Positions 14,812 to 21,998 are shown, counted from the first letter of the stretch. The stretch: DNA of 23,550 bases from Scatacola_A faecigallinarum (GCA_018713605.1 DVOM01000041.1:1-23550); one strand, 5' to 3'. Notes: generated from the sequence alone by a model not told the origin. A program made the numbers and translations.

Positions 14812-15588
14812 ATGTCCCGCATCAAAGACATATACATTACGCACGAAAAAGGGCTTGAGCTACTGGCGCCGTACGTTCAGGAAGCGGTCGAAGACCTTAT
14901 GGGCGCCTTCCCTGCCCATAAGAACGATTATCCGATCAAGAACCTCGGAAACTGGCAAAGCGCTCAGGCCAGAACCTGTCGCAACGGCAGCGTTATCCTA
15001 AATCCTTACGAAAGCATTGACTGGTATATTGAACGGGCCAAATTGAGAGCTTCCGCGGAAGGACGCTGGGAAAGCCGCAGACAGATAAGCATCGATCAGC
15101 TTTATTGCGATTTGGAGCAAGACAAATACGCGCGGCAGATTCCTCAGCTTTCGCTGCTGATTACGTCAAAAGACCTGTACGGCACAGCACCTGACGGCAG
15201 GCTGCTTAACTTTTGTCTGGGCGTCAGCAAAGAAGACGCTTTCAGCATTATCTCGGTACGGCGCTTTCTGGACGAAAACAACCGGCTTGACATAGAAGGG
15301 TTCAAAACCGTGGTCATGCACGAATTCGGACATGTTCTCGGCCTGACCGAAAACGGGCGGGTCAACAGCCATGAATGTCTGGGCGCTCACTGCCTTAATG
15401 ACGGCTGCATCATGCAGCAGCGTCTGGACGGCGATTTCAGAGAAATTACCCGCGTCCGGCTGGCCAGAAAAATGCGCGGACAACCGCCGATTTGTTCCGA
15501 CTGTATCAGAGAAGGAAACCGGTATTTTCAAAATCAGATGATTAAGTTTTATCAGAGCCGCGGCGGCCATTTCAACAGCGGCCGCTGA
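14812..15588 (+). CDS. Archaemetzincin-like zinc metalloprotease
   Basis: This 258-residue protein is a probable metzincin-clan protease without signal peptide, so cytoplasmic. HEFGHVLG starts at His170, with His170 and His174 as zinc ligands and Glu171 as catalytic base. It is followed, after an insertion, by AHC at 192-194, then Cys199-Ile-Met201 (C-x4-C-x-M) and CSDC at 228-231. This is the archaemetzincin pattern, including the Met-turn and structural zinc cysteines. His193 should be the third ligand. Upstream, SKDLYGTAPDGRLLNFCLGVS and FSIISVRRFLD match the family's fold before the active site. Two spacings are unusual: 16 rather than 3 residues between the glycine and the first cysteine, and 26 rather than 17 before CxxC. 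AGGA lies seven bases before the ATG. It is second in an operon with the 649-residue protein. Confidence 0.8.
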   Translation: MSRIKDIYITHEKGLELLAPYVQEAVEDLMGAFPAHKNDYPIKNLGNWQSAQARTCRNGSVILNPYESIDWYIERAKLRASAEGRWESRRQISIDQLYCDLEQDKYARQIPQLSLLITSKDLYGTAPDGRLLNFCLGVSKEDAFSIISVRRFLDENNRLDIEGFKTVVMHEFGHVLGLTENGRVNSHECLGAHCLNDGCIMQQRLDGDFREITRVRLARKMRGQPPICSDCIREGNRYFQNQMIKFYQSRGGHFNSGR

Positions 15589-16078
15589 CCGCTCGGCCGC
15601 GAAGGGCTTCCCGCCACAGTTCCAATTTTTTTTCATAGGGAACTGCGGCATTGGCCGGACTGGTCGACGGCAGAACCTCGTAATCGACATATTCCAAAAT
15701 ATCCGGATAAAACCGTTCAAAAAGCCCGAAAGCCTTTTGGCCGTTAAACAGCAGCCTTTGCGTCCGCGGATATTGTTTCAGCAAGGCGGCAAAATCATTC
15801 GGAACCGCATTTTTGATGGCGCTGTCCAGGCTTCCGACGCGATGACAGGATTGTACGCTGTCCCACAAACCGATATGATTGCCCGCCAGGCAGGCCTTTT
15901 TTTCTTCATACGAAGCGAAAGGCCGGCCGCCGCAAAACGTCTCCGAGACAACCTTCCAGAACAGATTGCGCTCATGGGCATAATATTCCTGTCTTTCCAA
16001 TGAAACGGCACCGGGCATGGTGCCGATGACCAGAATACGGGTATTCCCGTCAATTATCGGCGCAAAGGAACAAGGCAT
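15572..16078 (-). CDS. Family 6 (HDG-type) hypoxanthine/uracil-DNA glycosylase
   Basis: This base-excision repair enzyme of the uracil-DNA glycosylase superfamily is of the kind annotated as DNA-deoxyinosine glycosylase. It removes hypoxanthine arising from adenine deamination. In its 168 residues, motif 1 is ILVIGTMPGAVSLERQEYYAHERNLFW split over residues 15-41, with the family's PG..SL..Q.YYA..RN.FW pattern. Motif 2 is LPSTSPANAA near 136-145. The central WDSVQSCHRVGSLDSAI also fits. Length is typical (about 160-170). AAGGA lies eight bases before the ATG. Its 3' end overlaps the convergent metzincin gene by 17 bases, and its 5' side is divergent from the UvrA paralogue, so two repair genes share a regulatory gap. 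Confidence 0.9.
   Translation of the reverse strand: MPCSFAPIIDGNTRILVIGTMPGAVSLERQEYYAHERNLFWKVVSETFCGGRPFASYEEKKACLAGNHIGLWDSVQSCHRVGSLDSAIKNAVPNDFAALLKQYPRTQRLLFNGQKAFGLFERFYPDILEYVDYEVLPSTSPANAAVPYEKKLELWREALRGRAVSGRC
15578..15600. other. GC-rich hairpin across two overlapping stop codons
   Basis: GCGGCCG (15578-15584) pairs with CGGCCGC (15594-15600) around a nine-base loop that contains the metzincin stop codon. The glycosylase stop codon lies just outside at 15572-15574. There is no T run on either side, so it is not a standard terminator. It could still block ribosomes or polymerases where the convergent genes collide, or be a by-product of GC-rich coding. Confidence 0.45.
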
Positions 16079-16103
16079 GACATTTTCCTTTTTTCAGATG
16101 AGT

Positions 16104-16133
16104 ATTATATCCATTGGTACTTGAAATTATAAT
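16104..16133. promoter_or_regulatory. Divergent promoter region of the two repair genes
   Basis: The 108-bp AT-rich gap between the glycosylase (-) and the UvrA paralogue (+) holds a TATAAT on each strand, minus at 16109-16104 and plus at 16128-16133. Neither has a good -35 at normal spacing. I see no SOS box of the alphaproteobacterial GTTC-N7-GTTC type here. Confidence 0.3.
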
Positions 16134-16186
16134 ACAATTCAATAAAATTCCTGTTCAGACAACAACCCCTGATTTTGGATAAAAAC

Positions 16187-18664
16187 ATGGTCGACAAAAT
16201 ACTGGTGCGCGGCGCCAGGGTACATAATCTGAAAAACATTGACGTTGATATCCCGCTTAATAAAATCGTCGGCATTGCCGGCGTTTCCGGTTCCGGAAAA
16301 TCCTCTCTTGCTTTGGGTGTCTTGTATGCGGAAGGTTCACGGCGTTATCTGGACGCACTGTCTACATATACCCGCAGACGCATGACGCAGGCCGAAAAAG
16401 CTTTGGTAGACGAGGTTTTGTATGTACCGGCAGCCCTGGCCCTGCGCCAGCGCCCCGGCGTCCCCGGCATTCGCAGCACTTTCGGCACCGGAACCGAATT
16501 GCTTAACAGTCTCCGTCTGATGTATTCCCGGCTGGCCAGCCACCGCTGTCCGAACGGACACTATCTGGAATCGACGCTTGCCGTAGCCGCCGGACAGGAA
16601 CTGACTTGTCCGCAGTGCGGCGCCAGATTTTATGCGCCGTCTGCGGAAGAACTGGCTTTCAACAGTCAGGGAGCCTGCCGTACCTGTGACGGAACCGGAA
16701 TGATAAGAACCGTGGACAAGGCGACGCTCGTGCCGGACGAATCCCTGTCTATCGACGAAGGAGCCGTCGCGCCGTGGAATTCGCTGATGTGGTCGCTGAT
16801 GACCGACGTCTGCCGCGCCATGGGCGTTCGTACCGACATACCTTTCAGAGAACTGACCGACAAGGAAAAAGACATCGTTTACAACGGGCCGGCCGTAAAA
16901 AAACATATTCTCTACAAAGCCAAAAGTTCCAATCAGGCGGGCGAGCTTGACTTTACCTATTATAACGCGGTTTATACCGTCGAAAACGCTTTGGCAAAAG
17001 TAAAAGACGAACAGGGCATGAAACGGGTTGAAAAATTTCTGAAGCAGGAAATCTGTCCCGACTGTTTGGGCAGCCGTCTTTCTCAAGCGGCAAGAGCACC
17101 AAAACTGCGCGGAATTTCGCTCGATGAGGCCTGTCAAATGCCGTTGGCCGAGCTGGTCAGCTGGGTAAGGGGTATCTCTGAAACGCTGCCTCAGGAAATG
17201 CGCCCGATGGCGGAAAGCATTTGCGAATCATTTCAAAGTACGGCACAACGGCTGCTTGACCTCGGTCTGGGTTATCTGTCGCTTGACCGGGCAGCCGCCA
17301 CTCTTTCGACCGGAGAGCGGCAGCGGGTGCAGCTGGCTCGAGCCGTCCGCAACCGCACAACCGGCGTCCTTTATGTTCTGGACGAACCGTCTATCGGTTT
17401 GCACCCCTCCAACATTGTCGGCCTGAAAGGCGTTATGCGCGACCTGGTCAACGACGGCAATTCGGTTTTGCTGGTTGACCACGACGTACAAATTCTTTCT
17501 GATGCGGACTGGTTGATTGAAATGGGGCCGCAGGCCGGCGCCAACGGCGGTCGGATTATTGCCGAAGGCTCCATAAACGATATTGAAAAAAACAAAAATT
17601 CGCTTATCGGTCCGTTTCTTTCGGACAAAAAGGAAACGAAACTTCGTAAACGGCCATCTTCAAAAGAGATGTTCGCCGGCGGATCCATCTGCCTTTCCAC
17701 CAAACCGATACATACGGTCAAGCCGTTGAAAGTGAACATTCCCAAAGGCAGGCTGACCGTCGTAACCGGCGTTTCCGGTTCCGGCAAAACGACTCTGATT
17801 CTGGAAAGTCTGGTCCCGGCTCTGGAAGCGGCAACAGGCAGAAAAAAGCTGCCGAAGCATATTGTTTCAGTCGAGGCCGACGGCATTGAGCAAGTCAAAC
17901 TGATTGACGCCACGCCAATCGGGATTAACGTACGTTCAACCGTGGCAACCTATGCCAACGTACACGACGAACTGCGTAAAATTTTTGCCAAAACCGACGA
18001 TGCCAAAAGGTTCGGTTACAAAGCCGGCGATTTTTCCTATAACACCGGAAAACTGCGTTGTCCGGTTTGTGACGGTACCGGCTCCATCAATCTCGACGTA
18101 CAGTTTCTTCCCGACGTCGAAATTCCGTGTCCCGAATGCCGAGGTTCCAGATATGCCCGACAAGCCGGTGACGTAAAATACATTGCCAAAAACGGAAAGG
18201 CCTATTCCCTCCCCGAACTGATGGACATGGACATAAATTCGGCTCTGAAAGCCTGTGACGATTTGAAACTCGTTCGCCAGCGGCTGAAAGTGCTGCAGGA
18301 TTTGGGTCTTGGCTATCTGACGCTCGGAGAAGAAACGCCCAGCCTGTCAGGAGGCGAAGCCCAACGTCTGAAACTGGCCGGAGAAATGGGCAAAGGACAG
18401 TCAGATTCCGTATTCGTTTTTGATGAACCGACCATCGGCCTGCATCCGCTCGACGTTCGAACCCTGATGGAAATTTTTCAGAAACTTGTTGAAAACGGCG
18501 CCACGGTTATTGTTATCGAACATGATTTGGACGTAATCCGTAATGCCGATTACATTATCGACATGGGTCCCGGCGGCGGAAACAAAGGCGGCCGAATTGT
18601 CGCCTACGGCACGCCGGAACAAATCGCCGCCTGCCCGGAAAGCGTTACGGGAAAGTATGTCTAA
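16187..18664 (+). CDS. UvrA paralogue lacking the UvrB-binding domain
   Basis: This 825-residue ABC ATPase of the UvrA family has two complete nucleotide sites. Site 1: Walker A GVSGSGKSS at 32-40, signature LSTGERQ at 373, Walker B Asp399-Glu400. Site 2: Walker A from 528, signature LSGGEAQ at 720, Walker B Asp746-Glu747. The C-terminal zinc module has Cys625/628/648/651. Further cysteine pairs lie at 141/144, 164/167 and 290/293. The roughly 130-residue stretch that carries the UvrB-binding domain in canonical UvrA (940 aa) is reduced to about 20 residues between Cys121 and Cys141. It is therefore not the housekeeping excision-repair subunit. UvrA2-like paralogues of this form are tied to DNA-damage or drug tolerance. 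The ATG at 16187 is chosen over TTG at 16175, which has no ribosome-binding site. Confidence 0.9.
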   Translation: MVDKILVRGARVHNLKNIDVDIPLNKIVGIAGVSGSGKSSLALGVLYAEGSRRYLDALSTYTRRRMTQAEKALVDEVLYVPAALALRQRPGVPGIRSTFGTGTELLNSLRLMYSRLASHRCPNGHYLESTLAVAAGQELTCPQCGARFYAPSAEELAFNSQGACRTCDGTGMIRTVDKATLVPDESLSIDEGAVAPWNSLMWSLMTDVCRAMGVRTDIPFRELTDKEKDIVYNGPAVKKHILYKAKSSNQAGELDFTYYNAVYTVENALAKVKDEQGMKRVEKFLKQEICPDCLGSRLSQAARAPKLRGISLDEACQMPLAELVSWVRGISETLPQEMRPMAESICESFQSTAQRLLDLGLGYLSLDRAAATLSTGERQRVQLARAVRNRTTGVLYVLDEPSIGLHPSNIVGLKGVMRDLVNDGNSVLLVDHDVQILSDADWLIEMGPQAGANGGRIIAEGSINDIEKNKNSLIGPFLSDKKETKLRKRPSSKEMFAGGSICLSTKPIHTVKPLKVNIPKGRLTVVTGVSGSGKTTLILESLVPALEAATGRKKLPKHIVSVEADGIEQVKLIDATPIGINVRSTVATYANVHDELRKIFAKTDDAKRFGYKAGDFSYNTGKLRCPVCDGTGSINLDVQFLPDVEIPCPECRGSRYARQAGDVKYIAKNGKAYSLPELMDMDINSALKACDDLKLVRQRLKVLQDLGLGYLTLGEETPSLSGGEAQRLKLAGEMGKGQSDSVFVFDEPTIGLHPLDVRTLMEIFQKLVENGATVIVIEHDLDVIRNADYIIDMGPGGGNKGGRIVAYGTPEQIAACPESVTGKYV

Positions 18665-18669
18665 TTAAC

Positions 18670-18730
18670 ATTCCAACAAAAAAAGACCGCCTTAACGCGG
18701 TCTTTTTTATTTGGTCGGGACGAGAGGATT
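18670..18730. repeat. Direct repeat copy 1: terminator plus tRNA 3' end
   Basis: This 61-bp block matches 18853-18912 at every position except one extra A. It contains the terminator hairpin and, at 18712-18730, the last 19 bases of the tRNA-Pro gene including CCA, in minus orientation. The tRNA match stops abruptly at 18731. It is thus a tRNA 3'-end remnant carried with its downstream terminator. Such a layout can come from tandem duplication of the tRNA unit or from integration at the tRNA 3' end. Confidence 0.88.
18679..18708. terminator. Bidirectional terminator after the UvrA paralogue
   Basis: A 12-bp stem (AAAAAAGACCGC with GCGGTCTTTTTT) around CTTAAC gives T runs on both strands. On the plus strand it ends the UvrA paralogue transcript. 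It is duplicated at 18861-18890. Confidence 0.88.
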
Positions 18731-18852
18731 ACTCTGCGCTTTGCTTGAGTTGCACAGGCGCAATTTTTGCCTCCGGCAAAACCGGCGATACTCCCGTCTC
18801 GCCTATTGCTGGTAGTCGAACCTCCTCCCGGAGGTTCAAATCCTGCGTCCCA
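18731..18852. repeat. 122-bp insert with inverted tRNA-like 3' end
   Basis: This segment separates the two direct repeats. Its right end (18830-18851) reads GGAGGTTCAAATCCTGCGTCCC on the plus strand when joined across adjacent short blocks, matching the tRNA-Pro T-arm and 3' acceptor at all but about three positions, in the opposite orientation. With the remnant at its left (GGGACGAGAGGATT, 18717-18730) this forms imperfect terminal inverted repeats about 13-14 bp long. Inside are two strong hairpins: TTTTGCC-TCC-GGCAAAA, and GAACCTCC (18818-18825) with GGAGGTTC (18830-18837). Short open frames exist on both strands but look like chance translation of tRNA sequence. It could be a small non-autonomous repeat or a scar. 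Confidence 0.6.
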
Positions 18853-18912
18853 ATTCCAACAAAAAAGACCGCCTTAACGCGGTCTTTTTTATTTGGTCGG
18901 GACGAGAGGATT
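18853..18912. repeat. Direct repeat copy 2: terminator plus tRNA 3' end
   Basis: This is the 60-bp partner of 18670-18730. It is continuous with the intact tRNA-Pro gene, so it is probably the parental copy. Confidence 0.88.
18861..18890 (-). terminator. Terminator of tRNA-Pro
   Basis: The same 12-bp stem and CTTAAC loop as at 18679-18708, starting four bases past the encoded CCA end of the tRNA on the minus strand. Confidence 0.88.
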
Positions 18913-18970
18913 CGAACCTCCGACTTCTTGCACCCCATGCAAGCGCTCTACCAGGCTGAACTACGTCCCG
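18894..18970 (-). tRNA. tRNA-Pro (anticodon GGG)
   Basis: This is a complete 77-base cloverleaf on the minus strand: acceptor CGGGACG with CGTCCCG, D arm GTTC/GAGC, anticodon stem CTTGC/GCAAG around the loop ATGGGGT with anticodon GGG, a five-base variable loop, and a T arm GGAGG/CCTCT with TTCGAAT. A73 and CCA are encoded. C1-G72 is typical of proline tRNAs. It reads codon CCC (and CCU). It lies downstream of the merR-type gene in the same orientation, with pseudo-tRNA fragments on both sides. Confidence 0.96.
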
Positions 18971-19056
18971 TTATGTTCTCAAAGTTTCAACACTAATAAT
19001 ACTTTTTTCATGCGGTTGCCCCGCGCCCTTGCTCGCTAAGATTTTCAAAGATCTTT

Positions 19057-19069
19057 CAGGCTGAACTAC
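19057..19069 (-). pseudogene. Fragment of a tRNA 5' half
   Basis: Thirteen bases are identical to 18952-18964, the D arm of tRNA-Pro (GTAGTTCAGCCTG on the minus strand), 105 bases upstream of the intact gene. Flanks do not fold as a tRNA. It is short but lies beside two other tRNA fragments, which makes common descent plausible. The rest of 18971-19135 is AT-rich and shows nothing else. Confidence 0.45.
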
Positions 19070-19135
19070 CTTTCCTTTTTCGTTATCTTTTTTAACTCAA
19101 TTCAGAATAATTGCAAGCAAATTTTTTTATAATTT

Positions 19136-19546
19136 TTATTCTTTCGCTTTTGCCAATGAACGAGAAAGCTCTTCTTTGGCCAACTTCAGTTCGTCAATCA
19201 AAGAAGTCAGCAACTCACGGCTACGGCCGTCCAACTCGGGGATTTCGGTTTCTGCTTCAAAAAAATCTTTCTGTATTTCTTCGCCCAGCAGATTTTTAAC
19301 GCCTTTTTCCTTAAAGACTTTCTGCACGCCTTCTATCGTATATCTTTTTTCATACAGATAATCTTTAATAATGCTGACCAGTTTGACATCATCCGGGCGA
19401 TAGTAACGGCGGCCGCCGTTGCGCTTCATCGGCTTAATCTGGGGAAACTTGGTCTCCCAAAAACGCAGGACATGCGTTGCCACGCCAAGTTCTTCGGCTA
19501 CTTCGGCAATGGTTCTGAACGCGGCTTTGGATTTGTTGACGACCAT
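19136..19546 (-). CDS. MerR family transcriptional regulator
   Basis: This 136-residue DNA-binding protein has an N-terminal MerR winged helix-turn-helix (about 11-80). TIAEVAEELGVATHVLRFWETKFPQI gives the two helices in its two halves, and GGRRYYRPDDVKLVSIIKDYL is the wing and following helix. A charged coiled region (about 95-135, EELSRSLAKAKE) replaces the metal- or drug-binding domain of classical MerR proteins, and no effector cysteines are present. A gene of this type follows ihfA in many Alphaproteobacteria. Its target is not established there. GGGG lies about eight bases before the ATG, and 25 bases separate it from ihfA, so they form one transcript. No clear terminator follows. Confidence 0.9.
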   Translation of the reverse strand: MVVNKSKAAFRTIAEVAEELGVATHVLRFWETKFPQIKPMKRNGGRRYYRPDDVKLVSIIKDYLYEKRYTIEGVQKVFKEKGVKNLLGEEIQKDFFEAETEIPELDGRSRELLTSLIDELKLAKEELSRSLAKAKE

Positions 19547-19571
19547 TTGTTTTCCCCGTTCGAAACCGCAC

Positions 19572-19856
19572 CTAGGCGTTAATAATTTTTCTCATCGTTT
19601 GAGAAGGTTTAAACGAGATAACCCGGCGCGGTGAAATTTCGGCTTCGACGCCGGTTTTCGGATTGCGGCCGGCACGTGCCTTTTTGTTGCGCAGGGCAAA
19701 AGTGCCGAAAGAAGAAAGTTTGACATCGTTTCCGGCAGAAAGTTCCTGAACAATCTCATCAAGAATCATATCCAGAATGTCGTTCGAATCCTTACGGGAC
19801 AATCCGATTTCTTCGTAAATGGTTTCTGCTACATCCGCACGGGTAATCGTTTTCAT
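19572..19856 (-). CDS. ihfA: Integration host factor subunit alpha
   Basis: This 94-residue HU/IHF-family protein bends DNA sharply as a heterodimer with IhfB, serving promoters, replication and recombination. The family order is intact: helices TRADVAETIYEEIGLSRKDS and ILDMILDEIVQELSAGNDV, the KLSSFGTFALRNKKAR strand pair, the DNA-intercalating arm GRNPKTG, and the C-terminal ISFKPSQTMRKII. The alpha assignment rests on those residues and on the fabH-ihfA-merR order. AAGGAAAG is correctly placed for the ATG at 19856, so the longer frame from 19892 is rejected. A separate promoter appears to lie in the gap after fabH. Confidence 0.93.
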   Translation of the reverse strand: MKTITRADVAETIYEEIGLSRKDSNDILDMILDEIVQELSAGNDVKLSSFGTFALRNKKARAGRNPKTGVEAEISPRRVISFKPSQTMRKIINA

Positions 19857-19907
19857 TTTTCTTTCCTTGTTTTTCCTATTTACACATATCAAATTTCGTT
19901 ACAAAGA

Positions 19908-19934
19908 ACTATATCATCTTAATCGCAATGACAA
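19908..19934 (-). promoter_or_regulatory. Candidate ihfA promoter
   Basis: On the minus strand TTGTCA (19934-19929) and TATAGT (19913-19908) each match consensus at five of six positions, but the spacer is 15 bases, shorter than ideal. It lies in the 122-bp gap between fabH and ihfA, which has no terminator, so ihfA may be both read through and independently started. Confidence 0.4.
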
Positions 19935-19978
19935 GAGCCTCGTCACAGTTATTAAACAGATATTTTTTTTGATTTGCC

Positions 19979-20959
19979 TTAGATTCTTACCAAAGCGCCG
20001 CCCCAGGTAAAACCGGCTCCCATGGAGTTGAAAATAACCAAATCGCCTTTTTTGATTTTGCCGCTTTCCAGACATTCGGAAAGGGCCAGCGGAATGGAAG
20101 CCGCGGAAGTGTTGGCCTGATGGTCAATGGTTACAATTACTTTGCTTTCCGGCAGCTCGAGTTTTTTGCCGACTCCTTCAATAATGCGGATGTTGGCCTG
20201 ATGCGGAAGCAACCAGTCAATATCGGTTACGTTAATACCGGCCAGTTCGGCAACTTCTTCGGCAGCCTGTGTCAGGCAGCCGATGGCGCTTTTGAAAACT
20301 TCCTTGCCGTTCATAAAGGTAAAACCGGCAGTTTGCGTGCTGGACACACCGCCCTTGCAATACAGGTTGTCGTACTGGGCGCCGTCCGAAAAGATTTTTG
20401 TACTCAGGACGCCGCGGTCAGAAGTGTCTCCTTTACCCTCATAGGCGCGGATAACAACGGCTCCGGCGCCATCTCCGAACAGAACGCAGGTATTGCGATC
20501 CGTCCAGTCGGTAACGCGGGACAAGGTTTCGGCACCAATAACCAGAGCCGTTTTAGCCTGTCCCAGACGCAGCATATTGTCTGCCATGGTCAGCGAATAG
20601 ACAAATCCCGAGCAAGCTGCGGAAAGGTCAAAAGCGGGCACACCATGACGGCAGCCGAGCTTGGCGGCACTTTTGGTGGCAACGGCAGGAAACGTATTGT
20701 CCGGCGTTACGGTGCCGACGACAACCAAGTCAAGCTCTTCGGCACCGATGCCGGCGTTTTTCAGCGCCATTTCGGCAGCGTGAAGCGCCAAATCGGAAGT
20801 CAGTTCTCCGTCAGCGGCAATATGACGGGATTTAATACCGGTACGTTCGGTAATCCACTCATCGCTGGTTTCTACGATTTTCGCCATATCGTCATTGGTC
20901 AATACCTTGGCCGGCTGATAATGGCCGTGGCCGATAATTTCAGATCTAATACACGTCAT
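19979..20959 (-). CDS. fabH: Beta-ketoacyl-ACP synthase III
   Basis: FabH condenses acetyl-CoA with malonyl-ACP to start each fatty-acid chain. The 326 residues hold the Cys-His-Asn triad: Cys116 in SAACSGF, His253 in LLPHQANIR and Asn283 in HQANTSAAS. The 30-residue His-Asn spacing equals that of E. coli FabH. The glycine-rich end NSMGAGFTWGGALVRI is typical. The start at 20959 has AGGAAG at good distance. The upstream ATG of the open frame at 20983 does not. The first 14 bases overlap the end of plsX, so translation is coupled. Firm call. Confidence 0.96.
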   Translation of the reverse strand: MTCIRSEIIGHGHYQPAKVLTNDDMAKIVETSDEWITERTGIKSRHIAADGELTSDLALHAAEMALKNAGIGAEELDLVVVGTVTPDNTFPAVATKSAAKLGCRHGVPAFDLSAACSGFVYSLTMADNMLRLGQAKTALVIGAETLSRVTDWTDRNTCVLFGDGAGAVVIRAYEGKGDTSDRGVLSTKIFSDGAQYDNLYCKGGVSSTQTAGFTFMNGKEVFKSAIGCLTQAAEEVAELAGINVTDIDWLLPHQANIRIIEGVGKKLELPESKVIVTIDHQANTSAASIPLALSECLESGKIKKGDLVIFNSMGAGFTWGGALVRI

Positions 20960-21998
20960 AAATTGCTTCCTGTGATAATTCATCCAAATCTAATTTTTCA
21001 ATTTCGCAGCGAATGGTCGAAACAAAGTTCTGTCTGACCAGATTGGCCGCGTTGGAAACGGCAACCGAAAAACCCAGCGCGTCGGTGCCGCCGTGGCTTT
21101 TTACGGAAAGTCCGTTAAGACCGACAAACATGGCGCCATTATAAAGTCTCGGATCCATCGTCTTTTTGACTCTGAGAACGACTCCCATCATGAAAGGCAG
21201 GCCGATTTTGGCCAGAAAAGACCCCTTGACCGCATTTTTAATCATGCGGATAACCAGCCGCGCAGTGCCTTCGATGGATTTGAGGGCAATATTGCCGGTA
21301 AAGCCGTCGGCAACGATAACGTCGGCTTTGTCATTGGGAATTTCATGCGGTTCGATATAGCCGATGAAGTCAATATTCATATGCGAATTGCGAATCATCT
21401 GAGCGGCTTTGTGAATTTCTTCCTTGCCCTTCATTTCTTCGGCTCCGATATTCAGCAGGGCCACGCGCGGGCGGCTTATGCCCAGGGCGCAACGCGCCAG
21501 AATATCGCCCATCATGGCAAATTCGGCCAGATTGATGGCGCTGCATTCGGTATTGGCACCAAGGTCGAGCATGACATATTTGCCGTTTATGTGCGGCATG
21601 ACGCTGACAATGGCCGGACGATGGATTTTCTGAATGGTTTTGAGCACCAGTTTGGAAATAGCCATCAACGCACCGGTATTGCCGGCGGAAACAACAGCCT
21701 GAGCCTCGCCTTTGCGCACAGCATCAATCGCCATGTACATGCTGGTGTTTTTGTTGCGAATGACGGAAGACGGTTTGTCTTCGTTGCGGACAACTTCGTC
21801 GGAATGGCGGATTTCGCAAACCTTCTGAAGCTGCGGATAATTGCCGAGGGAAGCCCTGATTTTGGCTTCGTCGCCGAACAGCAGAAATCTGACGTCCGGA
21901 TTTTTCCTGGCGGCAATCGCCAAGCCCTCTATTACGACTCGGGGGGAATTATCTCCCCCCATTGCGTCGATTGAAATGACCAGATTATTTTCAGACAA
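20946..21998 (-). CDS. plsX: Phosphate acyltransferase PlsX, probable TTG start
   Basis: PlsX converts acyl-ACP to acyl-phosphate, the acyl donor for PlsY in phospholipid synthesis. It is a peripheral protein of the inner membrane. Family landmarks are ISIDAMGGDNSP near the N-terminus, VVSAGNTGALMA near residue 100, LDLGANTEC, and the C-terminal KSHGGTDALGF. No ATG gives a sensible N-terminus. The TTG at 22010 has no ribosome-binding site. The TTG at 21998 has GGAG six bases upstream and gives MSENNLVISIDAMGGD, so I choose it (350 residues; E. coli has 356). It lies 31 bases after rpmF and overlaps fabH by 14 bases. Function firm, exact start less so. Confidence 0.93.
   Translation of the reverse strand: MSENNLVISIDAMGGDNSPRVVIEGLAIAARKNPDVRFLLFGDEAKIRASLGNYPQLQKVCEIRHSDEVVRNEDKPSSVIRNKNTSMYMAIDAVRKGEAQAVVSAGNTGALMAISKLVLKTIQKIHRPAIVSVMPHINGKYVMLDLGANTECSAINLAEFAMMGDILARCALGISRPRVALLNIGAEEMKGKEEIHKAAQMIRNSHMNIDFIGYIEPHEIPNDKADVIVADGFTGNIALKSIEGTARLVIRMIKNAVKGSFLAKIGLPFMMGVVLRVKKTMDPRLYNGAMFVGLNGLSVKSHGGTDALGFSVAVSNAANLVRQNFVSTIRCEIEKLDLDELSQEAIYDVY

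Noticed and set aside
15346..15354. Glu180 of the metzincin as the third zinc ligand
   Set aside because: It falls where HExxHxxGxxH would put a histidine, but His193, directly before the C-x4-C-x-M block, fits the archaemetzincin pattern better.
18729..18996. Short open frames on both strands across the tRNA-Pro region
   Set aside because: They translate tRNA and terminator sequence (the familiar RIRTSDFLHP type of false protein) and have no start site or family.
20120..21974. Long open frames (305 and 293 codons) antisense to fabH and plsX
   Set aside because: They lie wholly opposite firmly identified genes, have compositions typical of shadows, and lack ribosome-binding sites.
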